Shown here: in pieces, positions 14,901 through 24,985 of the stretch | Layout of the letters: each line of letters begins with the position of its first letter | Position numbering within the stretch: position 1 is the first letter of the stretch | Source of the DNA: Apus apus | Taxonomy: Eukaryota; Chordata; Aves; Apodiformes; Apodidae | Length of the DNA stretch: 64,000 nucleotides | Assembly: GCF_020740795.1 (NCBI RefSeq) | Contig: NC_067312.1 | Span: 48,369,905-48,433,904 of the forward strand | Reading direction: 5' to 3' | Translations under genes and position numbers: made by a program | The notes under the pieces: model-generated | Seen by the model: the letters and a program-made list of their open reading frames with translations, nothing else | Databases searched by the model: none | Told to the model about the DNA's origin: nothing

Positions 14901-15950
14901 TACACCTGTAAAATACCCTCTCAGTTTTAGTCCCTGGAAGACTGCTGTACCTCTGTGAACAGCTGTACAGTAAAGGTTTTACAGTCTGAGCACAGACCTA
15001 GTTTTCAGTGGTTTTGACCACTAGAAAGATGTGGAGATGTTACAGAAGAAAGCATGTGACATAAATAAGATGAAAAATTACTATCTAAAAAAGGAATTAA
15101 ATGGAAAATTATCCTTAATATATAATTTCAATGTTTTCTAAGACATTAAGAAACTATTGAAGTGATTAAATGCTTGAAACAGGCAGTACTTTGATGTTGA
15201 AAACTTTCCTGCAACTCATACTTTTAAGGAAAGCTTTAACATATGTCCCCAAATCATGTACACCATGCTTGAGAGGCTTCAGCCTTACCATTCCTTGAAC
15301 TCCTTCTAACCCTACACTTCTTTTATTCTGTCAACATCTGAAAATTAGGTTTTCAATAAAGGAGCTAGAGGGAGATATACACTGTGGAGATGTAACAGCA
15401 AAAGCTTTGAATGTATGAATCAGGCATATACTCTACCTGCTCCCACTACAAGCATCTTGGGCTCACAGCTATTGACACAATGCAGGAGAGATCTGGAGCG
15501 GACATTGAAGTTTAGGAAAGCCACCACACAGCCCAGCTTGGCCAGTCCAAACCACACGTGGATGAAGTCTGGCTCGTTTCCCATCAGCAAGGCCACCGTG
15601 TCTCCCTTCTTCAGACAGCCGTGATGTAGGAAGACCTGTGCTATTCTGTTACTCCTTCTGTCTACATCCCGGTAGGTGTGCACCTTCCCTTCATAGATGA
15701 GGAACGGCTTGTGGGGCTGCTTCTCAGAGAGCTTCACAAACTTGTCCAGGACGGTGACAATCCTGCCTTGCAGCTGGTACATCTCCACTCTCAGCCCATA
15801 GATCAATACTTTCAGCAGGTATCTCAGGTCAGCCCAAAAGTAGGGGAAGAGGAGTTTCTGAATGAGGTGCAAGGAGACAATCCCAGCAGCAGTGCTCGGT
15901 ACCCAGGAGGGCAGCACTAGAAGGGAACAAAGGTCGTACCACCCACTCAT
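2859..15950 (-). CDS. SLC27A6: SLC27A6 (fatty acid transport protein 6), 5' part, four coding exons
   Basis: Long-chain fatty-acid transport protein/very-long-chain acyl-CoA synthetase family; these membrane enzymes activate fatty acids to acyl-CoA and promote their uptake. Four coding exons are seen on the minus strand at 15437-15950, 7110-7316, 5985-6143 and 2859-2983. All junctions are GT/AG and phases match (1,1,1, then 0). The N-terminus has a hydrophobic stretch ([19 protein letters not shown]), then the family segments [25 protein letters not shown] and [15 protein letters not shown]. The AMP-binding signature [12 protein letters not shown] is split over exons 2 and 3; exon 4 carries [13 protein letters not shown] and [10 protein letters not shown]. 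Resemblance is closest to SLC27A6 within the family, from memory. No stop or frameshift is seen in these exons, about 335 codons. The C-terminal half of a roughly 620-residue protein lies left of the window, so integrity of the whole gene is unknown. The start is the ATG at 15950, next to a CpG island. Confidence 0.9.
3690..4250 (+). mobile_element. LTR of a class I-like ERV (family shared with the 19.1 and 53.1 kb copies)
   Basis: The right part (about 4060-4245) has a TTTTTTGGTGTATAAAA promoter-like stretch, an AATAAA signal near 4187 and the tail GTGTGTGAAC...TTGCACAC. The same order is found at 19260-19440 and, inverted, at 53175-53300. The left border is uncertain; the family-like GAGCTTATCTTGGT motif near 3788 shows that it extends at least that far. 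No target duplication was found. Confidence 0.6.
4690..5115 (+). mobile_element. Class I ERV fragment: decayed integrase C-terminus
   Basis: Plus-strand frames resemble the C-terminal part of gammaretrovirus-like integrase: a LMRIRT-like segment near 4820, FQPGELVYI near 4905, and a segment ending IHYIRVKKA near 5035. They lie in different frames with stops and a probable internal deletion, so it is non-coding debris. It lies just right of the same-strand LTR at about 3.7-4.25 kb, which suggests one internally deleted provirus. Confidence 0.65.
5335..5465 (+). mobile_element. CR1 3'-region fragment
   Basis: Contains the typical CR1-type 3' coding tail wording GAGTCACCATCCCTGGAGG, followed by TATTTAAAAGACTTGAAGA. 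It is short, diverged and without the terminal octamer. Confidence 0.6.
5540..5813 (+). mobile_element. CR1 fragment with 3' end
   Basis: Plus-strand 5'-truncated CR1. It has the end of the ORF2 frame ([19 protein letters not shown] and nearby), then CCAGATGATCCTTGAGGTCC and the terminal ATTCTATGA near 5805. It lies in SLC27A6 intron 3, just left of exon 3. Confidence 0.85.
5985..6143 (-). CDS. SLC27A6: SLC27A6 coding exon 3
   Basis: 159 nt with acceptor CATTACAG and donor GTAGGG. It encodes the [15 protein letters not shown] segment that completes the AMP-binding signature, then [18 protein letters not shown], a conserved FATP segment. Confidence 0.92.
7110..7316 (-). CDS. SLC27A6: SLC27A6 coding exon 2
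   Basis: 207 nt, preceded by TTTTTAAG acceptor and followed by GTACAAG donor. It encodes [10 protein letters not shown] through YIFTSGTTG, the first half of the ATP/AMP-binding signature. The phase (2 + 68 codons + 1) fits exons 1 and 3. Confidence 0.9.
7317..8828. other. SLC27A6 intron 1, left part; nothing recognised
   Basis: AT-rich intron sequence. The short open frames have no family resemblance and no splice context. Confidence 0.5.
8829..9428 (-). mobile_element. CR1 fragment, minus strand, in SLC27A6 intron 1
   Basis: Starts with AGAATTATAGAATCATAGAATC, the complement of the CR1 3' terminus, then CCAACCTGGCC and GGGCAACCCATTCCAGTTCC. It ends inside the ORF2 C-terminal frame (minus-strand [25 protein letters not shown]). 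About 600 bp, 5' truncated. Confidence 0.92.
9429..15436. other. SLC27A6 intron 1, main part; nothing recognised
   Basis: Six kilobases of AT-rich sequence with no repeat family or exon that I can support. Simple A/T runs occur near 13082-13118 and 13665-13700. Confidence 0.5.
15437..15950 (-). CDS. SLC27A6: SLC27A6 coding exon 1
   Basis: First coding exon, 171 codons plus one base, from the ATG at 15950-15948 (G at -3) to a donor reading CAG|GTAGAG. It encodes the N-terminal membrane segment and the start of the AMP-binding domain. An alternative start further in is not obvious because no other Met precedes the conserved LPSW/LLFPYFW region. Confidence 0.9.
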
Positions 15951-16720
15951 TTCCCCACGGCCCGGCGGCTCGACGCACGGCGCCCGGACGCGGATTGCAG
16001 CCGGTCAGGGGGCGAAGGACGAGAAAGCTGGTACGGGCTCAGGATCTTCCCTCTCTCTTCTCCTCCGGAGAGCTGCTCCGCCGCCCTGGAAGCACGCAGC
16101 ACCTCCCGGCCAGGCAGCAGCAGGGCAGGAGGAGTCGGACAAGCCGGCACACGCCGACCCCGCCGTCCGGCTCTGCCCGCGGGGCCCCCGCCCGGGGCCG
16201 CCCGCCCATCCGCCCGCCTCAGGCCGCCCTCAGGCCTCCCGGTGCTGCGGCGGCCCCCTCAGCTGCGGGGGGTCACGCCCGGGGCAGCAGCGGGCTGGGG
16301 CCGGATCCCCGGCTCCCTCTGCCCGGGTCTCAGGGAGCTGGTGGACCGAGCGGCTGGTGCAGCGGGGGCGGCTGCTCCCTGAGCCGGTTGCATAAGCTGC
16401 CTCACCCCACCCCCGGCGGCGGGGGCTCGGTTGGCTCCCGGGTGAGAAGCCTCGCCCCGGGGTGGTCGTTGCCGCGGCGGTGGCGGCAGAACGGGGGCTG
16501 GGGCTGCGGTCCCGAGGAGGACGGTGGGACGCGCCGGTGAGGGCGAGTAACATGTCACTGTCGTCTTCTTGCTGAAGGGACGCCGAGGGCAAGGAGCAGT
16601 CACACCTGCGATCCAGCTGCTGCTGCGGTCTGTCAAGCCCAGGCACTGACACCGCCCGATGTTCCTCTGCCATCCAAGGCACCCACAGCTGCAGCCCCTG
16701 GGAGAGCATTCTGTGGTGCT
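15950..16720. promoter_or_regulatory. CpG island at the SLC27A6 5' end, possibly bidirectional
   Basis: An abrupt GC- and CpG-rich block with many GGGGCGG/CCGCCC-type runs lies immediately upstream of the SLC27A6 start codon. On the other side, 110 bp beyond it, a candidate plus-strand start codon and donor occur at 16829-16848. The long open frames inside this block on both strands are composition artefacts. Confidence 0.8.
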
Positions 16721-16828
16721 CGTGTGTTTTAGCGCCGCTGAGTCCGGAGTTCCGTGGACAGTGAGAGCTCATTTTACATGTGACACATTTTCTGTCCTTA
16801 TTTTGGCCATTAATTACTCTCGTGCACC

Positions 16829-16846
16829 ATGACAAAACATAAGAAG
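16829..16846 (+). CDS. Candidate first coding exon of a divergent gene (MTKHKK)
   Basis: ATG with A at -3 and A at +4 begins six codons (M T K H K K) that run straight into a consensus donor AAG|GTATGT. It sits on the side of the CpG island opposite SLC27A6, the geometry of a head-to-head gene pair. No second exon could be linked, so this may be chance or the start of a decayed or lncRNA gene. Product not recognised. Confidence 0.3.
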
Positions 16847-17035
16847 GTATGTACTTACTTTAAAACTGTAGCCTACAGCAATTACATTTTTAAAGAGGAT
16901 ATGACTGTGCTTTTGAGTAAGTCAGACTGTTCTGAAGTTGCAAGACCATAACTAAAGGTAGTTCACAGTACAAACTTCTCTGTCTGCCTGTTGACAGTAT
17001 CACACTAGAATAGCTTAGAATCTTGTCATGTTCCG

Positions 17036-17508
17036 CACCTCCACAACCTCCCTGGGCAACCCATTCCAGTTCCTCACCACCCTTATAGTGAAGAATTTCT
17101 TCCTAATATCTCACCTAAATCTCCCCACTCTCAGTTTAAAACCATTACCCCTTGTCCTATCACTATCTTCTCTGGTGAAAAGCCCCTCCCCAGCTTTCCT
17201 GTAGCCCCTTCAAGTACTGGAAGGTGCTATAAGGTCTCCCCAGAGCTTTCTCTTCTCCAGACTGAACAACCCCAATTCTTTCAGCCTGCCTTCATAGCAG
17301 AGGTGCTCCAGGCCTTTGATCACCTTGGCGGCCCTTCTCTGGACCCTCTCCAAACAGGTCCATATCTTTCTTGTTCTGAGGGCACCAGAACTGTACACAG
17401 TATTCCAGGTGAGGTCTCAACCAGAGCAGAGCAGAAGGGCAGAATCGCCTCTTGGCCCTGCTGGCCACTCTTCTTTTGATGCAGCCCAGGATGCAGTTGG
17501 GTCTCTGT
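17036..17508 (-). mobile_element. CR1 fragment, minus strand
   Basis: Same 3' ORF2/UTR region as the copy at 8.8-9.4 kb (GGGCAACCCATTCCAGTTCC, ACTGTACACAGTATTCCAGG, minus-strand [20 protein letters not shown]) but lacking the octamer terminus. Both ends are truncated. Confidence 0.9.
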
Positions 17509-17510
17509 AG

Positions 17511-17645
17511 TATTATTTAAATATTATATAATAATAATTATTATTAATATAATAATAATTTTATATATTATATAATATATAACTATTATATATAATATAT
17601 TTAATATTTTATAATATATTCTTTATTATTATTATATTTAGTGTT
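17511..17645. repeat. AT-rich low-complexity tract
   Basis: A run of ATTATT/TATATA-type words with almost no G or C, directly abutting the truncated CR1. Confidence 0.85.
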
Positions 17646-18254
17646 ATTTCTTTTCAAGTAAATAAAACCCCAATTGTGTAGCAAGAAATCAGCTCCTTGT
17701 TTTATGTCATGAGCTCAAATCTATTTTTCTCTTGATGTTATGTAGAACTCATAAACTCCTACCACAGATAAATCACTGACCACTGAATTATTTAGTATGC
17801 AGTATTTATTCTTCTTAATTTCTCTTCAATGGAAAATATTTTGATGCTTGAAAGTATGTTATGCTCCAGGAATGAAATATAAATGAGTTTAATTTTCTTC
17901 TGGTAAAACTCAGATGGAAGAAAAAATTATTTAAAAAAAATGTGGTTAGCTAAAACATTTCCCTGTAACATCTCAATGCTGCAATGCTGCAAAGTAGACA
18001 CACATTAGTGAAATGCTTCTGTAGTGCAAAAGCCGTGTAGTTTTGATATTATAATTTTGACATATTATGCATTTTAATATAGAAAATACTCCACAGATAC
18101 TAAGGAAGTAATCTACAGATACTTGAAGTAGTGACTGCCCTTCTGGAATAGAAGTTTTGAGTTCTACAGCAGTAAAAGATGAAAAAGAAATTCCTAGAAG
18201 AATGCCTATGACTTAAAAATAGACAGCTGGCTCTTCAGACTGCCAGAGAACCTG

Positions 18255-19140
18255 ATTTTCTCTTATAGTAGGAGGGACTTTGCTCCCTCAGTCCCTGCCT
18301 TGCAGTCCATCCACCTGAGAGGTGTGGGAAGAGAGGTTTCCAGTGAAAACTGAGGCAAAAAAGTTGCTGAGAACCACAGCATTCTCATCCTTTGCTAATA
18401 CTTTGTCAGTCTTACTCATTGGAGTGGGAACTCTTTCTTTGATCTTCCTTTTCTAGCAGACATACGTGTAGAAGCTCTTCTTTTTAGTCTTTGCATTCCT
18501 TGCCAGGTTCAGCTCCATCTGTGCCTTGATCTGCCTGACTTCATCACTACACAACTGGGCAGTGTCCCCATATTCTTCTTAGGATAACCATCTGCTTTTG
18601 CATTTTCTTTTTGCCTTCTTGCCCTTTAGTTTGGCCAGCAGGTCTCAACCCAACCGTGCTGGTCCTTTGCCTTCCTTGCCAGTTTTCTTACACCTGGAGA
18701 CTGAGAGCTCTTGCACTCCATGGAAAGCATCCATAAATATCTGCCAGCTCTGCTCTCTTGTCCCTGAGGGTAGTTTCCCAGGGAGTCCTATTGATTAATT
18801 CCTTGAAGAGCTGGAATTTTGCTTTCCTAAAGTTTGGTGTCCTTAAATATACTCTTTGCCTGACCCCTATCCCTCAGGATTGAAAACTCCACTGGTAGCT
18901 GATCACTGCAGCCCAGGTTGCCCCCAGTCTTGCTGTCATCAATTAGCTCACTTGCATTGGATCCAGTATCACATTGTCTCTGGTAGGGGTGTATATTACC
19001 TGGCTCAAGAAGTTGTCCTCAGCGCACTCCAGAAGTCTCATGCATTTGTCTACAGCTTGCCATGTTACTTTTGCAGCTGCTGTCTCTGTCACTCCACTCC
19101 CTCGGTGTTTTGCAGCCTCAGGAAAACCTGCAGAACACTT
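18255..19140 (-). mobile_element. CR1 ORF2 fragment (diverged subfamily), minus strand
   Basis: Collinear with the CR1 at 20.78-21.45 kb. Shared landmarks are TTTGGCCAGCAGGTCTCAAC versus TTTGACCAGCAGGTCTTGAC, CTGATCACTGCAGCCCAGG versus GTGATCACTGCAACCCGGG, and CTCCAGAAGTCTCATGC versus CTCAGGAGTCTCCTGGAC. It covers the segment from the end of the endonuclease towards the reverse transcriptase. Its right end is abutted by an LTR. Confidence 0.7.
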
Positions 19141-19144
19141 CCCG

Positions 19145-19469
19145 TGTTTGCCAAGATATACTGTTTAGCTGTGAGTTGGATTGACCACACAGAAGCTGAG
19201 CATGCAGTAGAAGTGCTACCAGATTGGGCTAAGGTGAAGAATTAGTCAACCAATCACGTAGATTAATTATATTGACATACTTAGAGATGGAATAATTTTA
19301 CGTTTTTTGGTATATAAGAGAAATCCTGTGTTACAAGGGAGGTGTGATTGGTTTGTGGACTTACGACCTAGCACCCCTTTCTGTGTAGAACAGGAATAAA
19401 GCAAGTATCTCAACCCTGTGTGTGAACTTGAATATTGCACACCAGGTAAATGGATCCTGCTTGGGGACA
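19145..19469 (+). mobile_element. LTR of the same class I-like ERV family, partial
   Basis: Contains GATTAATTATATTGACATACTTAGAGA and TTTTTTGGTATATAAGAG, matching the 4.06 kb copy, then AATAAAG and GTGTGTGAAC...TTGCACACCAGG. It also matches the inverted copy at 53.1 kb up to a GGGACA end. It is shorter than the 53 kb copy (499 bp), so it is truncated or internally deleted. Borders are approximate. Confidence 0.65.
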
Positions 19470-20770
19470 AGATCAGTATGAGCATTTCTTTAACTTTTAT
19501 TAGTGCAGCTAATGACAAAATCTTTTGTTTCTGGGACATTTGGTGATGTCCTGCAGAGAGCTGACTGATTTTACTGGATAGCCTCTCATTTTCATCTGCT
19601 AAACTTCATATAATACATTAAAAACAACTATTTTAAATGCCCTCCTGAGTTATGCTTCTGTGTAAGCAGTAGCTGTGCAGCAGTTATTCAAATGCCAATT
19701 CATTAACAAATTGGTCTGCACACAGTAGTCTGTCTATGAGAGCAGAAGTGATATAAAAAACAATCTCATTTAAAATATGGCTCTCATTAAAGGGGAAGGT
19801 TTAAAACACATTGTTCTCAAGCATTGTTACTACTTGTTGGGTGCTTTCAATGTGGCAAACATTTATTTTTAGTTCTCATGCTGAGACAGGCCATTTTTCA
19901 GCTCTTAGCTGTTTTTCTGTCTCGATCTGTAACATGCCTCTTCACACTGCTACTCCATTTCCACAACTCCAAGGTAATTTAGTCTTTGGCTTCTGAGCTA
20001 AACCAGTTCATTCTCTCTTTTTGCAGCACTTATGACAGGAACCATGCTTAGACCACCAAATCACTTCACACAAAGACTGAATAACTGCCACATGGTAATA
20101 ATGTTCAATCACCTCTATGTGGGATTGCTTCAGATTGTTAGCTTGAATTTGTCTTAGTAATTATTTTTAAAGTTGCAATGATAAAACTTTAATAAAGACA
20201 GGTAATAACTGTTTTTAATATGTATTATGAATACAGATAACTGAGATTTTCTGCTTAATTTCCCCCGATGTTATTTTAATAAAGTCAGATATTTCTACAT
20301 GGAAATGCGAGTTTTGAAAAACAAAAACCAAAGCCCAGAAAAAAACAGATGAGAAATTACTCAAAATGAAATAACTCCCCGGGTGCTTTTAGAAACCTGT
20401 TTCTAATGTCTTTTGCAAACAAGAAGTTAGCAAAAGTAGAGTGAAAAGGCTACTATCTCAGAGTTTCAGAGTATCCTGGTTCTTTCCATTATTGTTCCCA
20501 GGCCTCTGCTTTTCTTCTCGAGTAAGAAAAGTTGAGAAAAACAACTTGCAGTCTAGTTTCCACAAAATCAGTCAACCATGATTATGAGTCATAATAGAAA
20601 GAGCCTACAGATGGACTGCTGAAAAATTTTCAAGATTTATTTTATCTTAAATCCAATTTCGGAAGAAAATTTCATATTTTTATGTGCCACTCTCAGCTAG
20701 GATTAACTATTTCCCAAGACACATCCTTTATTTCAAAAGTGAATTAACTTCCTGATCATGCAGAGAATAC
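19470..20770. other. No feature recognised
   Basis: AT-rich sequence with scattered short open frames and no family resemblance. Confidence 0.5.
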
Positions 20771-20774
20771 TTCA

Positions 20775-22205
20775 CTGTTGCTCATCAGGAGGGTAACACT
20801 TTCTTTAGCCTTCCTTTTCTGGTTTACATACCTGTCAAAGATCTTCTTGTTTTTCTTTACATCCCTTGCCAAGTTCAGCTCCAGTTGCACCTTGGCCTTC
20901 CTGCCCTCATGCCTACACTACCGAGCAACATCCCTATACTCTTCCCAGGATACCTGTCCCTGCTTCCACTGTTTGTGTAGTTCCATCTTGCCTTTTAGTT
21001 TGACCAGCAGGTCTTGACTCAGCCATGCTGGTCTCTTGTCTTCCTTGCCTGATCTCTTGCACCTGGGGACTGAGATCTCTTGCACCCTATTAAAAGCATC
21101 CTTATGGATCTAAAAACTCTCTTCTGCTCCCTTGTCCCTAGGGGCTGTTTCCCACGGGATTTGCTAACTCCTTGGAGAGCTGGAAGTTCGCTTTCCTAAA
21201 ATGTAGAGTCTTGACTATGCTTCTCATCTGCCTCATACCCCTTAGGACAGTCAGCTGCACTAGTGTGTGATCACTGCAACCCGGGCTGCCTTCAACTTTG
21301 ACATCCCTGATGTTAAAATGATCACACCTGCATTTATGACCATTAGGTCAAATAACATATCCTCTTGGGTAGGGCTGTCAATTTCTTGTCTTAAGAAGGT
21401 GTCATCAAGGCACCTCAGGAGTCTCCTGGACTGCCTACAGCTTGCCATGCTACTTTTCCAACAGATGTTGGGGTGGTTGAAATCCCCCAGCAGGATGAGA
21501 GCCTGTGAGCGCGATGTGTCCTGGAGCTGGAGTAAGAAAGCTTCGTCAATAGGCTCCACTTGATCGAGAGGCTTGTAGTGGACTCCAGCTACAAGGCTCC
21601 CTTTGTTATCTCTATCCCTAATTCCTAGCCATAAGCTTTTGACCTGCTCATGGCTATTCTTTAGGCACAACTCCTTACACTCTACCCACTTCTTTACATA
21701 GAGGGCAACACCTCCAACCCTTCTTCCTCTCCTGTCCCTTCTGAATATCTTGTAGCCATCGATAGCCATACTCCAGTCATAGGATTCATCCCACCAAGTT
21801 TCTGTAATGGCCACTATCTTGTAGCTTTCCTGTAGCACAGTAATTTCCAGCCTCTCCTGTTTGTTGCCCATGCTGCATGCATTTAGGTAGAGGCACTTTA
21901 GCTGGGCTGCCAGCCATGTCACCTTCTTGCAGACATACCCCTTTATTCCCCTAAGGTGCTTCATAGATGCTACACTGATGTCTCCTATTTCTTATGGAGT
22001 CCGTGGGTCATCTCTGTAAGACTATGCCTGTGCTGCAGTGTCCACAGCATGCCTCAGGGCAACAACTGGAAGGCCCTTACTAACACGCCACTCTTTCAAC
22101 CCTGGTGTGTCTTCCTTGTTCTTTTAGTCTTTAACTGCAGTGGTGTTGAGTTCTACTGGGGCTTTGTCCTTCTGATTTTCCCTCTGCATAACTTCACTAT
22201 TTCTT
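20775..22205 (-). mobile_element. CR1 with endonuclease region, minus strand
   Basis: The minus-strand frame 21964-21260 is an apurinic-endonuclease-like domain of CR1 ORF2: YLNACSMGNKQE, IVAITETWWD (catalytic E), LILLGDFNHPNICW (GDFN) and a SPTQEDMLFDL-like end. The SDH motif expected downstream is not clear. The part at 20775-21260 is the connecting region, and 21965-22205 may be the upstream part of the element. It belongs to a more diverged subfamily than the 32.9 kb copy. Confidence 0.85.
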
Positions 22206-22214
22206 TGTGGTCCT

Positions 22215-22766
22215 CATAAATTACCTGTCCCCTGGAGGCCTGTTGTGCCCTCAGAGCTCAGTGCTTCGTCTGGTCTTGTTCAACATAATCACCAACGACC
22301 TGGATGAAGGGACAGAGTATACCTGCCACAAGTTTGCTTATGATACAAAAGTAGGAGGAGTAGCTGATACACCAGAAGGCAGTGCTGCCATTCAGCAGGG
22401 CCTGGACAGGCCAGAGTGTTGGGTGGAGAGGAGCCTCATGAGGGTCAACAAAGGCAAATGTAGGGTCCTGCACCTGAGGAGGAATAAGCCCAGGCACCAC
22501 TGCAGGTTAAGGGCTGACCTGCTAGAAAGCAGCTCTGGGGAGAAGGACTTAAGAGACTTAGTGGACAAGTTAACCATGACACAGCAATGTGCCATTTTGG
22601 CCAAGATGGCCAATGTCATCCTGGGGTGCATTAAGAAGAGTGTGACCAGCAGGTCAAGAAATGTTATCCTCTCTCTCTACTCTGCCCTGGTGAGGCCTCA
22701 CCTGGAGTACTGTGTGCAGTTCTGGGGCTTACATTTCAAGAAAGACAAAGAATTTTGGAAAGAGTA
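22215..22766 (+). mobile_element. CR1 reverse-transcriptase C-terminal fragment, plus strand
   Basis: Plus-strand frame with [44 protein letters not shown] and FKKDKEFWKE. The catalytic FADD motif reads FAYD, so this copy could not encode an active enzyme. It lies immediately beside the inverted endonuclease-bearing CR1. Its 3' end is missing. Confidence 0.85.
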
Positions 22767-22780
22767 AAGCAAAAACCTTT

Positions 22781-23410
22781 TGTTTGAAACTGCCTAGCCT
22801 TGGACCTGAATGGAAGAATCCCTGACCTCCACCTTCACACATGACTGGTTTAAAATAATACAGTGGAGAGTTTGGTTTTGTCATCTAAAACAGCAGTACT
22901 AAGCATTTGTATTGAATTAGAGACTTAGGGGTTAAATTTCTAAGCCTATATGATGCTGTGGAATAGAATCTGTTAATGTTTATTAGGGGTATTGTGTTGA
23001 ACTAGGATGTGTCTCACCTGAGAGCCCAAGAAGCAGGATTCAGCTGGGTACATCAGCCAACTTGCAAGAATAAGGAACAACATGACCCAGCACAGTGAAG
23101 AGGAGTACGAGCCTTCCTCCAAGAGACACCTGCCCATGACTACCAAGAGGCAGTGCGCATGCAGGAATGGGCGTAGCTTTAAGTTAATGATTTGGGGAAA
23201 ATAATTTAAATATTATCATGAATTCTGGGAACTAATCCGTTTAATCCTGCCTATCTTTTAGAAAAGTAATGCATATGTATGCTTTAAGTGAATAAATATG
23301 TATCACTTTTATCTGTTGGTGTGTGTGTATGGAAGGCATGATCCCCCAGAGCTGCAATAAAGAATACCTACTTTACAGCTTCTCGGGGCTATGGAGTTTT
23401 ATTCCTCACA
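22781..23410 (+). mobile_element. Possible solo LTR
   Basis: The block begins TGTTTGAAACTGCC, ends TTTTATTCCTCACA, and has an AATAAAG signal about 50 bp before the end, the usual architecture of an LTR. It interrupts or abuts the CR1 fragment on its left. No matching target duplication was found, so the borders and class are uncertain. Confidence 0.4.
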
Positions 23411-24569
23411 TCAGCTGTTATCAGTTCAGAGGAATGGCCTGACCATGGAACTGCACCATTGTCACAGAATAAAGCAAGTATAACACAGCTTAATATTTCT
23501 TTGCTTCGGTCTGGTATTTTCCTTTTGCTTATCAATACCACAGGGTCAGGTCCCTGAGGGTACTAACAATCTTTTATTGCCCCAGGTGGCCTCCCATGGG
23601 AGGGAAAAGGACAATTTGCCACTGCCACATTGACACCGCTGCTCCTGTTGGCAGGTGGGGCTGGGTCACTGTGCCCACTCTACCTGGCGCTGCGCTGCCA
23701 TTTTCCCCCACTGGTCAGACCTCAGCACTGGTTGGCAGGAGAGCAAGCCCTTTTATCAGCCTCAGCTTGAGGAGTTTTTTCTTTATTTTTTTGCTGACCC
23801 CTGCCTCTGCCTTTCCCCTCTGCACTTGTAGAGCCCCCAGGGAAGCCCAGGGCAGAAGGGCTGAGCAGTGCTATGAGGCTTCAGCTGGCAGGAGGCACAG
23901 TGGGCATGGCAGGTACTCATGAGCTGATGGCAGCAGGTATCCCTCCCCCCTTTTTTGTTTAATTCTATTTTAATTCTTTAATTAAAAAGTAATTTCAAGT
24001 TATAAAAAGCCCATGCCTGTCATTTATTGTTCTCAGCTTATATATCTAGATTTAAGCCCTTCCATTGCACTGTACAGATAAATACAGGCCAGGGAGAGTT
24101 GCAGTCACAACTACATGAGGACAGTCACTGAGGTGCTTCCAGCCCAGCTGCTGGCAAAGCCAGAGGCACCAGGTGGCCCTGGATCCCTGTCAGACTCCTC
24201 AGGGCCCCCTCAGAGCAGGGGCGCTCAGCCTGGTCCTACGCGTCCTCTCGGGGTTCCTGAGGTGCTGCTCTGAACCCGTGCTGACTCCGGTGCAGCACGG
24301 CGGGGGGAGGTGGCTGCACGGGGGAGGGAGGATGCACGATATTGCTCTGGGAGAAGGGGCCGGGTGCTCCTGCGAGGCAAGAGGAGGCACAGGACTGCAC
24401 GGGGCTGCTAAGAGAGCGCCCGCCATCTGTCAAGCAGACGTTGGAAGGACCAGCCCCAAGGTGGCTGCTGTAAATTGTCCTAGGGCCTCAGGGAAAATCA
24501 CTTGTGCAACCTCTGCCTGGAAACCCGATTTATGCTCAGCCCTAAGCACTTAGTCCTGCCCTGAGTTAT
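23411..24569. other. Unclassified GC-moderate sequence
   Basis: Two GC-richer patches (about 23.58-23.95 and 24.1-24.5 kb) with CTG/CAG-rich wording and no coherent exon. Possibly old retroviral or LTR material; nothing can be assigned. Confidence 0.35.
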
Positions 24570-24985
24570 TGTTATGGTTTGGGAGACCCCGGCACAGTAT
24601 CAGAACCTACAGAGAGAGAGGGTCCTTTGGCCCCTGACAGACTGGAAGTGTCAGTATTCCCGTCAGTTCCTGTCACAATCTATAAAAGCCAGGAGAGCTG
24701 GAAGCCAGGCCCTTCTCCCTTTCTGCTGCTTTCTCCCTGCTGGGGCTGCTGCTGGTTCCTTCAGCTTCCCGCCAGCTGGCTCCAGAATGCAACTGCATAG
24801 GGTGCTGAGGGGAGCCGTGGACCTTCCCCTGGAGCTGCCCTGCCTTTCCCATATCCCTGCCATCCTCAAGATTGGTTTTGTATATAGATACTTACCTGTT
24901 CTTCCCCCACGTTTTACATTTTATCTTGTGTTATAGTAAATTTTTTTCTAGTTTCAATTCCCGAAGCTTAAGTTCCTTTACAGAC
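24570..24985 (+). mobile_element. LTR-like element, probably ERVL type, 3' end not resolved
   Basis: Begins TGTTATGGTTTGGGAGACCCC and carries TATAAAAGCC at about 24681. An ATAGTAAA-type stretch and a pyrimidine-rich tail follow near 24930. This layout matches LTRs of common avian ERVL elements. The expected CATAACA terminus and second target site were not found. Confidence 0.45.

Noticed and set aside
15862-16835. Long open frames on both strands in the first CpG island
   Set aside because: All frames are open because of GC-rich composition, overlap each other and the SLC27A6 first exon, and have no domain resemblance.
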